Shown: piece by piece, positions 52,299-62,769 of the stretch
Position numbering within the stretch: position 1 is the stretch's first letter
Layout: each line of letters starts with the position of its first letter
NCBI GenBank assembly: GCA_011391255.1
Contig: JAABQV010000011.1
Location: forward strand, 1-64,000
Length of the DNA: 64,000 nt
Source of the DNA: Dechloromonas sp.
GTDB taxonomy: Bacteria > Pseudomonadota > Gammaproteobacteria > Burkholderiales > Rhodocyclaceae
Direction: 5' to 3'
The notes under the pieces: generated by a model
Told to the model about the DNA's origin: nothing
The model's database searches: none
What the model saw: the letters and a program-made list of their open reading frames with translations, nothing else
Program-made: the position numbers and the translations under genes

Positions 52299-53777
52299 AT
52301 GTTTGACAATTTTGTTGTCCCCAATCTCCTGCCTGCGGCGCCCGAACTTTTTCTCGCGGCGATGGCGCTGATCATTCTCCTGGTCGACCTTGTCGTCAAG
52401 GACAGCCGGCGTACCGTCACCTTCACGCTGACCCAGATCGCCCTGGTCGGTTGTGCAGCGATCCAGTTTTACACCAGTACTGGTGAAGTCGTTTATACCT
52501 TCAGCAACATGTTTGTCGACGACCTGATGTCGGATCTGCTGAAGCTCTTCCTCTACATGACGATGATTATCGTGCTCTTCTATTCCCGCGGCTATGTGCT
52601 TGACCGGGAAGCGATGAACAAAGGGGAGTATTACGTTCTTGCGCTGTTTGCGACCCTCGGCATGATGGTGATGATTTCTGCCAATCACTTCGTGACCATT
52701 TATATGGGGCTTGAGCTGCTATCGCTATCGCTCTACGCGATGGTGGCGATGAATCGTGATTCCGTTGTCTCTACCGAAGCGGCAATGAAGTATTTTGTGC
52801 TTGGTGCGCTGGCTTCCGGCCTGCTGCTTTACGGTATGTCGATGATTTACGGCGCAACCGGTACGCTGGAAATCACCGGTGTTGCTGAAAAGCTCTACGG
52901 TGGCGGTGCCAACAAGACCCTGCTGGTCTTTGGTCTGGTCTTTCTGGTTTCCGGTCTTGCTTTCAAGCTTGGCGTCGTTCCCTTTCACATGTGGGTCCCG
53001 GACGTCTATCATGGCGCACCGACCTCGGTCACGTTGTTGATCGGCTCGGCACCGAAACTGGCCGCCTTCGCTATCGTTATGCGCCTGCTGGTCAATGGCC
53101 TGATCACCATGGCTGCCGATTGGCAGAACATGCTGATCATCCTCTCGGTGCTGTCAATGGCAGTCGGTAACCTCGCCGCCATCGCCCAGACCAATCTGAA
53201 GCGCATGCTCGCTTATTCGGCGATTTCGCACATGGGTTTCATGCTGTTAGGTATTACGACTGGCGTCGTCAGCGGCGATGCGCGTTATGCCCTGAATGCC
53301 TACAGCTCGGCGATGTTCTACGTTATCGCCTATGTGCTGATGACCACCGGTTCGTTCGGCATGATCTTGATGATGTCTCGCGCCGGATTCGAGGCCGATA
53401 ATATTGAAGACTTCAAGGGTCTCAACAAGCGCAGTCCCTGGTTCGCCGGGATCATGCTGATGCTGATGTTCTCGATGGCTGGAGTTCCTTTCTTTATTGG
53501 CTTCTTCGCCAAGTTCTCGGTGCTGCAGGCGGTGGTTGCTGCTGGTTACATGTGGCTGGCGATTGTTGCAGTGCTTTTCTCGTTGATCGGTGCCTTCTAC
53601 TACCTGCGCGTTGTCAAGGTCATGTACTTCGATGCACCGGTCGACGACAGTCCGCTGACTGCCAGTACTGACATGCGTCTGCTGATCTCGGCCAACGGTC
53701 TCGCCGTCGCCATACTCGGGATGTTCCCGCAGGTGATCATGTCGTTGTGCGCCTACGCGCTGTTACGCTCACTCTGA
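52299..53777 (+). CDS. nuoN: NADH-quinone oxidoreductase subunit N (NuoN)
   Basis: This 492-residue third antiporter-like subunit has about 14 helices. Conserved stretches are [44 protein letters not shown] and [18 protein letters not shown], with the buried Glu and Lys residues of the proton path. It is the last gene of the operon and a clear terminator follows. Confidence 0.96.
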   Translation: MFDNFVVPNLLPAAPELFLAAMALIILLVDLVVKDSRRTVTFTLTQIALVGCAAIQFYTSTGEVVYTFSNMFVDDLMSDLLKLFLYMTMIIVLFYSRGYVLDREAMNKGEYYVLALFATLGMMVMISANHFVTIYMGLELLSLSLYAMVAMNRDSVVSTEAAMKYFVLGALASGLLLYGMSMIYGATGTLEITGVAEKLYGGGANKTLLVFGLVFLVSGLAFKLGVVPFHMWVPDVYHGAPTSVTLLIGSAPKLAAFAIVMRLLVNGLITMAADWQNMLIILSVLSMAVGNLAAIAQTNLKRMLAYSAISHMGFMLLGITTGVVSGDARYALNAYSSAMFYVIAYVLMTTGSFGMILMMSRAGFEADNIEDFKGLNKRSPWFAGIMLMLMFSMAGVPFFIGFFAKFSVLQAVVAAGYMWLAIVAVLFSLIGAFYYLRVVKVMYFDAPVDDSPLTASTDMRLLISANGLAVAILGMFPQVIMSLCAYALLRSL

Positions 53778-53799
53778 TCAACCAGAACGCAGAAAAATC

Positions 53800-53822
53800 G
53801 CCCCGCTGGTCGGGGCTTTTTT
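53800..53822 (+). terminator. Intrinsic terminator of the nuo operon
   Basis: GCCCCG (53800-53805) pairs with CGGGGC (53811-53816), with a 5-base loop and six Ts. It lies 22 bases after nuoN and 15 bases before the next ATG. Confidence 0.9.
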
Positions 53823-53837
53823 GTTGGGAGAATTGAA

Positions 53838-54386
53838 ATGGCGAAAGATCTGCACCTGACCGAAACCACGATAGCAACCGAGCGCGTTTTTGAGGGCGTA
53901 CTGCTCAAAGTCAATCGTGATGAGGTGCGCCTGCCGAACGGCAAGTCATCAGTCCGCGAATACATCTCCCACCCTGGGGCGGTAGTCATCATGGCTTTTC
54001 TGGATAATGGAGATTTGCTGTTCGAACGTCAGTTTCGCTACCCATTGCGCCAGGTCTTTCTCGAATTGCCGGCCGGCAAGATAGATGCGGGCGAGGATAT
54101 TCTGGCGACGGCTCAGCGCGAGTTGCTCGAAGAAACCGGCTACGTAGCAAGCGAGTGGCGCTACGTCGGTGTCATGCATCCGTGCATCGGCTATTCGGAC
54201 GAACGTATCGAGATCTTCTCGGCGCATGGTTTGCGCCATACCGGTGATCGCCAACTCGACCACAATGAATTTCTTGATGTCGTTGAACTCTCACCTGCCG
54301 CTGCAAAAAATGCGGTTTGGCAGGGTGTGATTACCGACAGCAAGACGATTACCGCGCTCTATTGGCTGGAACGCCCTATCGTCTGA
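53838..54386 (+). CDS. nudF: NUDIX hydrolase, ADP-ribose pyrophosphatase-like
   Basis: This 182-residue enzyme has the Nudix box read as GKIDAGEDILATAQRELLEETGYV (G-x5-E-x7-RE-x2-EE-x-G, about 76-99). The N-terminal beta strands and the LPAGKIDAGE surroundings fit ADP-ribose/sugar-nucleotide hydrolases (NudF type). Substrate is not certain from sequence. It starts right after the nuo terminator and converges on trmA. Confidence 0.87.
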   Translation: MAKDLHLTETTIATERVFEGVLLKVNRDEVRLPNGKSSVREYISHPGAVVIMAFLDNGDLLFERQFRYPLRQVFLELPAGKIDAGEDILATAQRELLEETGYVASEWRYVGVMHPCIGYSDERIEIFSAHGLRHTGDRQLDHNEFLDVVELSPAAAKNAVWQGVITDSKTITALYWLERPIV

Positions 54387-54414
54387 AAAATCAGGCCATT
54401 TTGGCGGTTGACCG

Positions 54415-54438
54415 CAAGCGTCGATCTAACGACGCTTG
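54415..54438. terminator. Hairpin between convergent nudF-like and trmA genes
   Basis: CAAGCGTCG (54415-54423) and CGACGCTTG (54430-54438) form a perfect 9-base stem with a 6-base loop. It spans the trmA stop (54426-54428). No strong U tract follows, so it may only partly terminate or may protect the RNA ends. Confidence 0.4.
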
Positions 54439-55514
54439 AGCAGCAGCCCGCATTCCAGATGGTGTGTGTAGGGGAATTGATCAAAGACCGCAGCAGCGCT
54501 GATCTCGTGGGTATCCGCCAGCGCTGCGACATTTTCCCGCAGGGTCTGTGGATTGCAGGAAATGTACAGAATATGCTCAAAGCTGCCGGCCAAGGCGAGC
54601 GTCGTAGCATCCAGCCCGCTGCGTGGTGGATCGACAAAAAGCGTTGAAAAGCGGTAGCTGTCGAGGTTAATCTCTCTCATCCGCTCAAAAGGCCGGTTGC
54701 GTGCCAGTGCCTCGCTGATCTCGTCGCTCGACATGCGTACCAGGGCAACATTGCCGATCTGGTTGGCGGCGAGGTTGTACTGCGCCGCTGCGACCGAGGA
54801 TTTGCTGACTTCAGTTGCCAGCACGCGCTCAAACAGGGGAGCCAAGGCCATTGTAAAGTTACCGTTGCCGCAATACAGCTCGACCAGATCACCACCGATG
54901 CTTGCCGCCTGCTGGCAAGCCCAGCCGAGCATCTGGCGATTGACCCCGGCATTCGGCTGCGAAAAGCTACCTTCGATTTGCTGGTAGCGCAACTGTCGGC
55001 CATTAAGTTCAAAACTTTCTTCCACCCAGTCGCGACCGAGAACGGTCTTTTGTTTTCGGCTCCTCCCGATCAGCCCGATATTCAACTGCCTGGTCAGTTC
55101 GGTAGCAGCGGCCTCCCAGTCAGCGTCGAGTGGCCGGTGATAAATCAGGGTGACGAGCATTTCACCGCTCAGGGTCGCCAGAAAATTGACCTGAAAGAGC
55201 CGTCGCTTGAGAGCATCGCTGGCTTGCAACTGGGCGCGCAGGCGTGGCATCAGATCGCAGATCGCCTCGCAGGCAACGCCAAAGGTCTCCAGTATTACCG
55301 GCTTTTTCGGCTCGGTGGGATCAAACATCGCATAGTCCACGCGATCATCCTGATGCCACATGCGAAATTCTGCACGCATCCGGTAGTGCAGCGGCGCCGA
55401 CGGAAAAACCCCGAGCTCCGGGAGGCAATAGGCAGCGAAATCGTGCTTGAATTGCGCTAGCTTGCAGGCAAGCTGATCGGCATAGGTCGCCGGGTCGACA
55501 ATGAGCGTTGACAT
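54426..55514 (-). CDS. trmA: tRNA (uracil-54-C5)-methyltransferase TrmA
   Basis: This 362-residue enzyme makes ribothymidine at tRNA position 54 using S-adenosylmethionine. Motifs are FSQPNAGVNRQML, ELYCGNGNFTMALAP (SAM binding), FVDPPRSGLD, and the catalytic Cys in YISCNPQTLREN. Length is close to E. coli TrmA (366). It is upstream of nothing else on its strand until folE2. Confidence 0.95.
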   Translation of the reverse strand: MSTLIVDPATYADQLACKLAQFKHDFAAYCLPELGVFPSAPLHYRMRAEFRMWHQDDRVDYAMFDPTEPKKPVILETFGVACEAICDLMPRLRAQLQASDALKRRLFQVNFLATLSGEMLVTLIYHRPLDADWEAAATELTRQLNIGLIGRSRKQKTVLGRDWVEESFELNGRQLRYQQIEGSFSQPNAGVNRQMLGWACQQAASIGGDLVELYCGNGNFTMALAPLFERVLATEVSKSSVAAAQYNLAANQIGNVALVRMSSDEISEALARNRPFERMREINLDSYRFSTLFVDPPRSGLDATTLALAGSFEHILYISCNPQTLRENVAALADTHEISAAAVFDQFPYTHHLECGLLLKRR

Positions 55515-55538
55515 GAGTCCGCAGTAGTCAGGCGGCGG

Positions 55539-56360
55539 TTACGAATGCGTGCCGGCAGGGCTTTTCTTGTCGCGCTCGATCAGTGCATAGGCCGAGTGAT
55601 TGTGGATCGACTCAAAGTTCTCGGATTCCACGGTGTACGCATCAACACGCGGCTCGGCATTGAGGCGTGCTGCAACGTCGCGAACCATGTCTTCGACAAA
55701 TTTCGGGTTGTCGTAAGCACGTTCGGTGACGTATTTTTCGTCCGGGCGCTTAAGCAAGCCGAATAGCTCGCAGGAGGCTTCCTGTTCAACCAGCTGAACA
55801 ATCTCCTCGATCCAGACAAACTCATTGGTTCTTGCCGTTACCGTGACGTGCGAGCGCTGGTTATGGGCGCCGTAATCGGAGATTTTTTTGGAGCACGGGC
55901 AGAGGCTGGTGACCGGCACGACGACCTTGGTCGAAGTGGCGATTTCGCCATTGCAGATGTCGCCAATAAAGGTCACGTCGTAATCCATCAGGCTCTGGAC
56001 GCCGGATATTGGCGCCGTCTTGTTGATGAAATACGGAAAGTTCATCTCGATATGGCCGGTTTCGGCTTCAAGTTTGACGAGCATGTCACGTAGCATGACG
56101 GAAAAATTCTCGACCGAGATTTCACGTTCGTGGCTATTCAGAATCTCCACAAAGCGCGACATGTGGGTACCCTTGAAATTATGCGGCAAGCCGACGTACA
56201 TGTTGAACATGGCGATGGTGTGCTGAACGCCGGTCGATTTATCCTTGACCTTGACCGGGTGCCGGATGGCCTTGATTCCTACCTTGTTGATGGCGATCTG
56301 GCGAGTGTCTGCCGAGTTTTGAACGTCGGCAATAAGCGGGCTGGAGTTGTTCATATTCAT
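55539..56360 (-). CDS. folE2: GTP cyclohydrolase I type 2 FolE2
   Basis: This 273-residue metal-dependent enzyme makes dihydroneopterin triphosphate from GTP, the first folate step, in place of zinc-dependent FolE. Recognisable parts are [34 protein letters not shown] and the active-site Cys in [20 protein letters not shown]. Family members can use several metals. It lies 18 bases downstream of dxs on the same strand. Confidence 0.94.
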   Translation of the reverse strand: MNMNNSSPLIADVQNSADTRQIAINKVGIKAIRHPVKVKDKSTGVQHTIAMFNMYVGLPHNFKGTHMSRFVEILNSHEREISVENFSVMLRDMLVKLEAETGHIEMNFPYFINKTAPISGVQSLMDYDVTFIGDICNGEIATSTKVVVPVTSLCPCSKKISDYGAHNQRSHVTVTARTNEFVWIEEIVQLVEQEASCELFGLLKRPDEKYVTERAYDNPKFVEDMVRDVAARLNAEPRVDAYTVESENFESIHNHSAYALIERDKKSPAGTHS

Positions 56361-56378
56361 ATGCTGTTCTTCTATCGT

Positions 56379-58235
56379 TTATTGTGGGTTGCTGCGGCTG
56401 CGGACTGTGCGAACGATACCCGCCTTGTCGAGGCCAAGTTCGGCCAGCAACTGGCTTTGTTCGCCGTGGTCAATGAAGCGATCCGGTAAGCCGAGGCGGA
56501 GCAACGGAATCGTTAAGCCGCGCTCTGCCAAAACCCGCTCAATTTCCGAGCCGGCGCCACCAATCACTGAGTTTTCTTCGATACTTACGAGCAGAGAATG
56601 GTTCCCCGCCAGTTCAACGATCAAATCAACATCGAGCGGCTTGATGAAGCGCATATTGACGACCGTCGCGTCGAGTTCTTCACCGGCGGCCAGGGCAGCC
56701 GTAACCAGGCTGCCGAAGGCGAGAAGTGCAACTCCTTTGCCGGAGCGGCAGAGAGCAGCCTTGCCAAGCGGCAGAGTATCCAGATTGATTGCCGGAACAA
56801 CGCCGCTGCCGCCACCGCGCGGGTAACGAACCATGCTCGGGCAATCGAGTGCATAAGCGGTGGACAGCATCTTGCGGCATTCAGCTTCATCGGCCGGCGC
56901 CATCACCACCATATTGGGGATGCAGGTGACAAATGAAAGGTCAAAAGTGCCGTGGTGCGTCGGGCCATCGGCACCAACCAGGCCGCCACGGTCAACGGCG
57001 AAAACGACCGGTAAATTTTGCAGGGCGACATCATGGATCAATTGATCGTAAGCGCGCTGCAGGAAGGTCGAGTAGATCGCCACGACCGGCTTCAAGCCCT
57101 CGCAGGCGAGGCCGGCGGCGAAGGTAACGGCGTGCTGTTCGGCGATGCCGACATCGAAATAGCGGTCAGCGTATTCGGCTGAGAAGCGCACCATGCCCGA
57201 TCCTTCGCGCATCGCAGGAGTGATGCCGATCAGCCGTGAGTCAGCCTTGGCCATGTCGCACAACCAGTCACCGAAAACCTGCGTATAGGTTAGTTTGGCC
57301 GGGCCTTTGGCTGACTGGATGCCGTCGCTGGCAGCGAACTTGCCGACGCCGTGGTAAAGAATCGGGTCGTTTTCGGCCAGCTTGTAGCCTTGACCTTTCT
57401 TGGTGATGATGTGAAGAAACTTCGGGCCCTTGAGTTTTTTCAGGTTTTCCAGCGTCGGGATCAGTGCGTCAAGGTCATGACCGTCAATCGGGCCGTAATA
57501 ATGGAAGCCGAATTCCTCGAACAGCGTCCCCGGGGCAATCATGCCCTTGACGTGCTCTTCGGCGCGGCGCGCCAGTTCGAGTAGCGGTGGTGCCAGTTCA
57601 AGCATGTGACGGGCACCCTCGCGAGCAGCGTTGAAGGTCTTGCTCGAGGTCAGGCGGGTCAGGATGTTGTTCAGCGCGCCAACCGGCGGCGAGATCGACA
57701 TTTCGTTGTCGTTGAGGATGACCAGCATGTCGGCATCGGCAACGCCGGCGTTGTTCAGTGCTTCGAAGGCCATGCCGGCCGACATCGCGCCATCGCCAAT
57801 GATGGCGATCGACTTGCGGTCCTCGCCCTTGAGCTTGGCGGCCAGCGCCATGCCCAGCGCAGCGGAGATCGAGGTCGATGAGTGGCCAACGCCGAAGGTG
57901 TCGTATTCGCTTTCACTGCGTTTGGGGAAGCCGGAAACGCCACCGTGCATGCGCAGCGAACTCATCCCTTCGCGGCGCCCGGTGAGCACCTTGTGGGCGT
58001 AGCACTGGTGGCCGACGTCCCAGACCAGGCGGTCTTCCGGCGTATTGAAGACGGCGTGCAGGGCGATCGTCAATTCGACGGTGCCAAGGTTGGACGACAG
58101 GTGGCCGCCGGTCTTCGAAACGGAGTCGATCAAAAATGCCCGCAGCTCGGTCGCCAGTTGCGGCAACTGCCGGTGGTCGAGGCGGCGCAAATCCGCCGGG
58201 CTGTTAATCTTTTCAAGCAGGCGGGATGCGGTCAT
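56379..58235 (-). CDS. dxs: 1-deoxy-D-xylulose-5-phosphate synthase Dxs
   Basis: This 618-residue ThDP enzyme makes the first intermediate of the MEP isoprenoid route from pyruvate and glyceraldehyde-3-phosphate. The ThDP motif is [18 protein letters not shown] ... [10 protein letters not shown]; a transketolase central domain has [21 protein letters not shown] 58235 overlaps the ispA stop by one base; a frame 70 codons longer lies within ispA and is an artefact. Confidence 0.96.
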   Translation of the reverse strand: MTASRLLEKINSPADLRRLDHRQLPQLATELRAFLIDSVSKTGGHLSSNLGTVELTIALHAVFNTPEDRLVWDVGHQCYAHKVLTGRREGMSSLRMHGGVSGFPKRSESEYDTFGVGHSSTSISAALGMALAAKLKGEDRKSIAIIGDGAMSAGMAFEALNNAGVADADMLVILNDNEMSISPPVGALNNILTRLTSSKTFNAAREGARHMLELAPPLLELARRAEEHVKGMIAPGTLFEEFGFHYYGPIDGHDLDALIPTLENLKKLKGPKFLHIITKKGQGYKLAENDPILYHGVGKFAASDGIQSAKGPAKLTYTQVFGDWLCDMAKADSRLIGITPAMREGSGMVRFSAEYADRYFDVGIAEQHAVTFAAGLACEGLKPVVAIYSTFLQRAYDQLIHDVALQNLPVVFAVDRGGLVGADGPTHHGTFDLSFVTCIPNMVVMAPADEAECRKMLSTAYALDCPSMVRYPRGGGSGVVPAINLDTLPLGKAALCRSGKGVALLAFGSLVTAALAAGEELDATVVNMRFIKPLDVDLIVELAGNHSLLVSIEENSVIGGAGSEIERVLAERGLTIPLLRLGLPDRFIDHGEQSQLLAELGLDKAGIVRTVRSRSNPQ

Positions 58236-59128
58236 TAGAATTGCCGATGGCAGATGAAGTCGGCCAGCTGGGTAAGGCGCGTCGCGCGCTCGCCAAAGAT
58301 GGAAAGAGTGGCGAGCGCATCGTTGCGCAGTTCGTCGGCGTAAGTTCGGGCAGCCTCCAGTCCAAGCAGGCTGATGTAAGTCGGTTTCTCGGCCGCCTGA
58401 TCTTTGCCGGCGGTTTTGCCCAGCGTGGCGGTGCTCGCAGTGCAATCAAGGATGTCGTCGACGACCTGGAAAAGCAGACCGGCGCGCTTGGCAAAACGAT
58501 CCAGATTACTGCGTTCTTCAGCGTTGAGTGGTGTGCCGGCCAGGGCGCCGAGCAGCACGGCAGCACGGATCAAGGCGCCGGTTTTCAGGGCGTGCATCAA
58601 TTCAAGTTCCGGCTGACTCAGCGGGGTGCCAACTGCAGCGAGGTCAATTGCCTGTCCGCCGGCCATGCCGCGTGATCCGCTGGCGTGCGCGAGCAGGGCA
58701 ATCATTTCGAGCTGCCGGGCGGGGTCAGCGAGCTTTTGGCCGGCAAGTAACTCGAAGGCCAATGTTTGCAGGCTGTCGCCGACGAGCAGGGCGGTCGATT
58801 CGTCGAATTCAATATGGCAGGTCGGCCGGCCGCGACGCAAAATGTCGTTGTCCATGCACGGCAGGTCGTCATGTGCCAGCGAGTAAGCGTGGATCATTTC
58901 AACCGCACAGGCAACCGTCGCCAGCGTTTCGGGTTGCGCATCAGTCAGCTCGCCGGCGGCAAAAACCAGCAGCGGGCGTACCCGTTTGCCGCCACCCAGC
59001 GTCGCGTAGCGCATCGCTTCGTGCAGGCGGGCAGGAATGCTGTCGGCACCGGGCAGGTGGTGGGCAAGGGCGGCTTCGACACGGCCTTGGGTGTCAGCCA
59101 TCCAGGTCGGGAAGGTTGGGCTACCCAT
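58235..59128 (-). CDS. ispA: Farnesyl diphosphate synthase IspA
   Basis: This 297-residue trans-prenyltransferase builds geranyl and farnesyl diphosphate. The first Asp-rich motif is [11 protein letters not shown], with GGKRVRPLL at the N-terminal side, and the second is QVVDDILD. Length matches E. coli IspA. It is coupled to dxs (one-base overlap) and shares one base with xseB, forming xseB-ispA-dxs. Confidence 0.95.
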   Translation of the reverse strand: MGSPTFPTWMADTQGRVEAALAHHLPGADSIPARLHEAMRYATLGGGKRVRPLLVFAAGELTDAQPETLATVACAVEMIHAYSLAHDDLPCMDNDILRRGRPTCHIEFDESTALLVGDSLQTLAFELLAGQKLADPARQLEMIALLAHASGSRGMAGGQAIDLAAVGTPLSQPELELMHALKTGALIRAAVLLGALAGTPLNAEERSNLDRFAKRAGLLFQVVDDILDCTASTATLGKTAGKDQAAEKPTYISLLGLEAARTYADELRNDALATLSIFGERATRLTQLADFICHRQF

Positions 59129-59358
59129 CAGGTTTCTGCTGGTGCGAAGTCTTTCAACTCGCCGTCTTCAAGGATGCGTACCTGTTGCTCGGCGTCGGCC
59201 AGTTGTTGCTGGCAGTGCTTCATCAGCGCCATGCCGCGCCGGTAGGCGGCAATCGAAGCCTCAAGTTCGAGCTTGCCATCTTCCATGCTGTGAACAAGCG
59301 TCTCCAGCTCGGCGAGTGCCGTCTCGAATTTCATCTCGGCGATCAAGGGTTGATCCAT
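59128..59358 (-). CDS. xseB: Exodeoxyribonuclease VII small subunit XseB
   Basis: This 76-residue helical subunit of exonuclease VII joins XseA to degrade single-stranded DNA. The pattern FETALAELETLVHSMEDGKLELEAS and YRRGMALMKHCQQQLADAEQQV is the family signature. It is first of the xseB-ispA-dxs operon. xseA is elsewhere. Confidence 0.94.
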   Translation of the reverse strand: MDQPLIAEMKFETALAELETLVHSMEDGKLELEASIAAYRRGMALMKHCQQQLADAEQQVRILEDGELKDFAPAET

Positions 59359-59462
59359 GTCAGGTGAGTCTTGGGAAACCAGCGAAAATACTCCATCTAG
59401 GGGCTTCAGGTCAAATTGCTCAGAGGGTAAAATAATCGTTTTTTAAGCGCTGGAGGCCTGGA

Positions 59463-60575
59463 ATGTCCGACGTGGCGAACTTGTCCCGTTTGGCCCCCGC
59501 AGTTTCACAACTGCCGGTGGACTGGTATTTCGATGAAAAAGTTTTTGAATTGGAGAAAAAACTGCTCTTCGATGCCGGTGCCGGCTATGTTGGTCATCAG
59601 TTGATGGTGCCGGAAGCGGGCGATTATCGCTCGCTGGAATGGAAAGATCACGGTCAACTGCTTTTAAATGCCGAAAATGATGGGCATTGGCAAATGTCCA
59701 ATGTTTGCCGTCATCGTCAGGCGATCATGTTGCAAGGCTCGGGCAAGTTGCAAGGCAATATCGTTTGTCCGATCCATCGCTGGACCTACGATACCGGCGG
59801 ACAACTGATTGGCGCACCGCATTTTTCGCAAAACCCCTGCCTGAATCTCAACAAAGCCAGGCTGGAAAACTGGAACGGCCTGCTCTTCAAGGGCCCGCGT
59901 TCGGCGACTGCCGATCTCGCTGGCATGAAGGTCGCGCCGGAACTTGATTTCACGGGTTACAAACTCGACCACGTCGAAATGCACGAGTGCAATTACAACT
60001 GGAAGACCTTTATCGAGGTCTATCTGGAGGATTACCACGTCGCGCCATATCACCCCGGACTCGGTAATTTCGTCACCTGCGACGACCTGACCTGGCAGTT
60101 TGGCGACTGGTACTCGGTGCAGCGTGTCGGTATTACCTCCTTGCAGAAATCCGGTTCCAAAGCCTACGAGCGCTGGCAGAAAGCAGTCCGCGAGATCTAC
60201 GGCGCCGAAGGCAAGTCACCTGAGCATGGTGCCATCTGGCTGACTTACTTCCCGAACATCATGGTCGAGTGGTATCCGCACGTGCTGGTCGTTTCAACAT
60301 TGATCCCGCAGGCGGTGAACAAGACGCTGAATGTCGTCGAGTTCTACTATCCAGAAGACATCGTCGATTTCGAACGCGATTTCATCGAAGCCGAACGCGC
60401 CGCCTACATGGAGACCGCGATTGAGGATGACGATATCGGCGAACGGATGGATCGTGGCCGCTACGCGCTAATGAAGGAAGGGCGTAACGAGGTCGGACCC
60501 TACCAAAGCCCGATGGAAGACGGCATGCAGCATTTCCACGAGTTTTACCGGCGGGTGATGCAGGGCGGGATTTGA
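59463..60575 (+). CDS. Rieske-type aromatic-ring-hydroxylating oxygenase alpha subunit-like protein
   Basis: This 370-residue protein has a Rieske [2Fe-2S] site (CRH ... CPIHRW, about 80-101) and a mononuclear iron site in the catalytic domain (EDYHVAPYHPGLG, His-His-Asp type, about 190-205). GGAGG precedes the ATG. These are features of ring-hydroxylating or demethylating oxygenases, which need a reductase or ferredoxin; none is encoded next to it. The substrate is unknown. It is divergent from xseB and followed by a transporter gene 10 bases later. Confidence 0.88.
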   Translation: MSDVANLSRLAPAVSQLPVDWYFDEKVFELEKKLLFDAGAGYVGHQLMVPEAGDYRSLEWKDHGQLLLNAENDGHWQMSNVCRHRQAIMLQGSGKLQGNIVCPIHRWTYDTGGQLIGAPHFSQNPCLNLNKARLENWNGLLFKGPRSATADLAGMKVAPELDFTGYKLDHVEMHECNYNWKTFIEVYLEDYHVAPYHPGLGNFVTCDDLTWQFGDWYSVQRVGITSLQKSGSKAYERWQKAVREIYGAEGKSPEHGAIWLTYFPNIMVEWYPHVLVVSTLIPQAVNKTLNVVEFYYPEDIVDFERDFIEAERAAYMETAIEDDDIGERMDRGRYALMKEGRNEVGPYQSPMEDGMQHFHEFYRRVMQGGI

Positions 60576-60585
60576 GCGGCATCTG

Positions 60586-61437
60586 ATGCAATCCTTATGG
60601 ATGCTGGCCGCCAGCTTTCTGTTCGCCTGCATGGGGGTTTGCGTCAAGTTTGCCGCGAGCACCCATACAGCGGTTGAAATCACTTTTTACCGCAGCTTCA
60701 TTTCGCTGATCCTGATGTTCGGGCTGGTGCATTTGCGCGGCGTTTCGCTCGTCACCCCTTATTGGCGCTGGCATATTACGCGGGGTGTTGTCGGTTTTTC
60801 GGCGCTGTTTGCCTATTTTTACGCGATAACGCTATTGCCCTTGGCAACGGCGGTAACGCTCAACTACACCTCGGCGATTTTTCTCGCCATATATCTGGCG
60901 CTGGCCGGGACGAAATTGCGTGCCGGGATACTCGGCGCTCTGGTGCTTGGGCTACTCGGCGTTGCCCTGCTGCTCAGGCCAACCCTGCACGCCGATCAGT
61001 TGATTGGCGGCCTGATTGGCCTCGGTTCGGGGGCGCTCGCCGGTATGGCCTATTTCAGCGTCCGTGAGCTGGGCACGCGTGGTGAGCCGGAAATGCGCAC
61101 GGTGTTCTATTTTTCACTGGTCGCCTCGATCTGTGCCGCCATTATTTTGAGTTTTGGCGAGATTCATGCGGTCAACCTCGAAAGTGGCCTGATTTTATTT
61201 GGTGTTGCCAGCTTTGCAACCCTCGCCCAACTGGCCATGACAAGAGCGTTTACACGTGGAAAAACCATGCTCTCGGCGGCGCTCGCCTACAGCACGGTGA
61301 TCTTCTCCAGCCTCTTCGGTGCATATTTCTGGGGCGAGGTGCTCGACGCCCCGGCTTGGTTCGCCATCGCCCTGATCATTCTCTCGGGCATCGCCGCTAC
61401 GCACTTTTCCAGAGCCAGCCCGGTTGAGCAGGATTAA
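60586..61437 (+). CDS. DMT-superfamily (EamA) transporter
   Basis: This is a 283-residue inner-membrane protein with ten predicted helices arranged as two EamA repeats (about 1-130 and 140-278). Family markers include LFACMGVCVKFAA near the start and MTRAFTRGKTMLSAALAYSTVIFSSLFGAYFWGE. It likely exports a small metabolite, but the substrate cannot be read. It probably forms an operon with the Rieske gene. Confidence 0.85.
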   Translation: MQSLWMLAASFLFACMGVCVKFAASTHTAVEITFYRSFISLILMFGLVHLRGVSLVTPYWRWHITRGVVGFSALFAYFYAITLLPLATAVTLNYTSAIFLAIYLALAGTKLRAGILGALVLGLLGVALLLRPTLHADQLIGGLIGLGSGALAGMAYFSVRELGTRGEPEMRTVFYFSLVASICAAIILSFGEIHAVNLESGLILFGVASFATLAQLAMTRAFTRGKTMLSAALAYSTVIFSSLFGAYFWGEVLDAPAWFAIALIILSGIAATHFSRASPVEQD

Positions 61438-61476
61438 TCGGCGTTAAACTGAGTCAAACAACAACGGAGCAAAATC

Positions 61477-61821
61477 ATGATCGTGATCGACCATCAAGCC
61501 AGCCGGGTCAGCGTTTCAGTCTTTGGCGAATTCACCCTTGCCGACTACAAAGAATTTGAAGAAGTCGTCAATTTCAAGATCAAATTTGAAGGGCCGGTCG
61601 ACCTCTACTTCGACATGACCCAGATGGCGGATCTAACGCTCGACGTTGCCTGGGAAGAGATCAAGTTTTCGCGGGCGCATGCCAATGATTTCAAGCGCGT
61701 CGCCGTCGTCACAGATAGCCAGTGGGTGACATGGAGCGCCTGGCTTTCGCAAACCTTTGTCAATGCCGATGTTGAAGTGTTCGCCGATGCCGGCGAGGCC
61801 AAGGCCTGGCTGGATTCCTGA
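61477..61821 (+). CDS. SpoIIAA/STAS-like small protein
   Basis: This 114-residue soluble protein has alternating beta-alpha content like SpoIIAA-like (STAS/SEC14) domains: a strand start MIVIDHQASRVSVSVFGEFT, YFDMTQMADLTLD and KRVAVVTDSQWVTW. No phosphorylated Ser or catalytic residue can be assigned. It ends directly before the rhodanese start with no gap, so translation is probably coupled. Confidence 0.7.
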   Translation: MIVIDHQASRVSVSVFGEFTLADYKEFEEVVNFKIKFEGPVDLYFDMTQMADLTLDVAWEEIKFSRAHANDFKRVAVVTDSQWVTWSAWLSQTFVNADVEVFADAGEAKAWLDS

Positions 61822-62682
61822 ATGAGTTACGGCACGCTGGTCGATGTAGCGACCCTGCAAGCCCATCTAAACGACCCCGACTGGCGCATTGTTGATGTGC
61901 GCCATTTGCTGGCCGACCTGACGCACGGTGAGCGTGCCTACGCGGCCGGCCATTTGCCGGGTGCCGTCTTCCTGCATTGTGACCGTGATCTCTCCGGTGA
62001 AAAAAACGGCAGCAACGGCCGCCATCCCTTGCCTTCCCGCGAGACATTCGCCAGATTGCTAAGCGATATCGGCATCGGGTCGCAGACTCAGGTGGTTGTT
62101 TACGACGATACGCAGGGCATGATCGCCGGTCGCTTATGGTGGATGTTGCGCTGGCTCGGGCATCAGCAGGTTGCCTTGCTCGATGGTGGCTGGCAGGCCT
62201 GGCTGGCGGCAGGGGGCGAAGTAAGCCCGGAGGTGCCGCAATACGCGCGACAGGAATTCACTACCACCGCAGGCAGCATGCCGGTCGATACGGCCTATGT
62301 GCTGGAAAATCTGGAATCGGATGCAATGCACCTGATTGATGCGCGCAGCCCGGATCGTTATCGCGGTGAGAACGAGGCCATTGATCCGGTCGGCGGGCGC
62401 ATTCCTGCTGCGGTCAACCGCTTTTTTGCCGACAATAATCAGGCTGGTGGCATCTTGAAGCCGGCAGCGCAATTACGCGCCGAATGGCTGGCAATATTGG
62501 CCGGCAATCCGCCTGAGAAAGTCGTGCACCAGTGTGGCTCGGGTGTCTCCGCCTGCTTGAATGCCTTGGCTATGGAAGTCGCCGGCCTGCCCGGTTCGCG
62601 CCTCTATGCAGGCTCCTGGAGCGAATGGTGTGCCGACCGCTCGCGGCCGATGGCTCAAGGCTCGCTGGTCAAGGAAAAATAA
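61822..62682 (+). CDS. sseA: Tandem-rhodanese sulfurtransferase SseA
   Basis: This 286-residue sulfurtransferase has two rhodanese domains (about 5-135 inactive, 165-280 active). The catalytic Cys is in HQCGSGVSACLN; the G-S-G-V loop resembles 3-mercaptopyruvate sulfurtransferases, while thiosulfate sulfurtransferases usually have a basic residue there. CH2A-type DVRHLLADLTHGE and DARSPDRYRGENE are present. It moves sulfane sulfur to a thiol acceptor. Confidence 0.88.
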   Translation: MSYGTLVDVATLQAHLNDPDWRIVDVRHLLADLTHGERAYAAGHLPGAVFLHCDRDLSGEKNGSNGRHPLPSRETFARLLSDIGIGSQTQVVVYDDTQGMIAGRLWWMLRWLGHQQVALLDGGWQAWLAAGGEVSPEVPQYARQEFTTTAGSMPVDTAYVLENLESDAMHLIDARSPDRYRGENEAIDPVGGRIPAAVNRFFADNNQAGGILKPAAQLRAEWLAILAGNPPEKVVHQCGSGVSACLNALAMEVAGLPGSRLYAGSWSEWCADRSRPMAQGSLVKEK

Positions 62683-62706
62683 AGCCAGCGCTACCGTGCG
62701 CAACTC

Positions 62707-62734
62707 TTGTATTTCCTTGATTCCGCGATATAAT
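62707..62734 (+). promoter_or_regulatory. Promoter of rpsP-rimM-trmD
   Basis: TTGTAT (62707-62712), a 16-base spacer and a perfect -10 TATAAT (62729-62734) lie 35 bases before the rpsP ATG. The position and strength suit a ribosomal-protein operon. Confidence 0.72.
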
Positions 62735-62769
62735 CTTGGGTCTTTTTCCCAGCTAACGAAAGAATTCCG

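Noticed and set aside
58236-58445. 70-codon extension of dxs into ispA.
   Set aside because: ispA is complete and well matched in that region; Dxs family proteins begin at [13 protein letters not shown].
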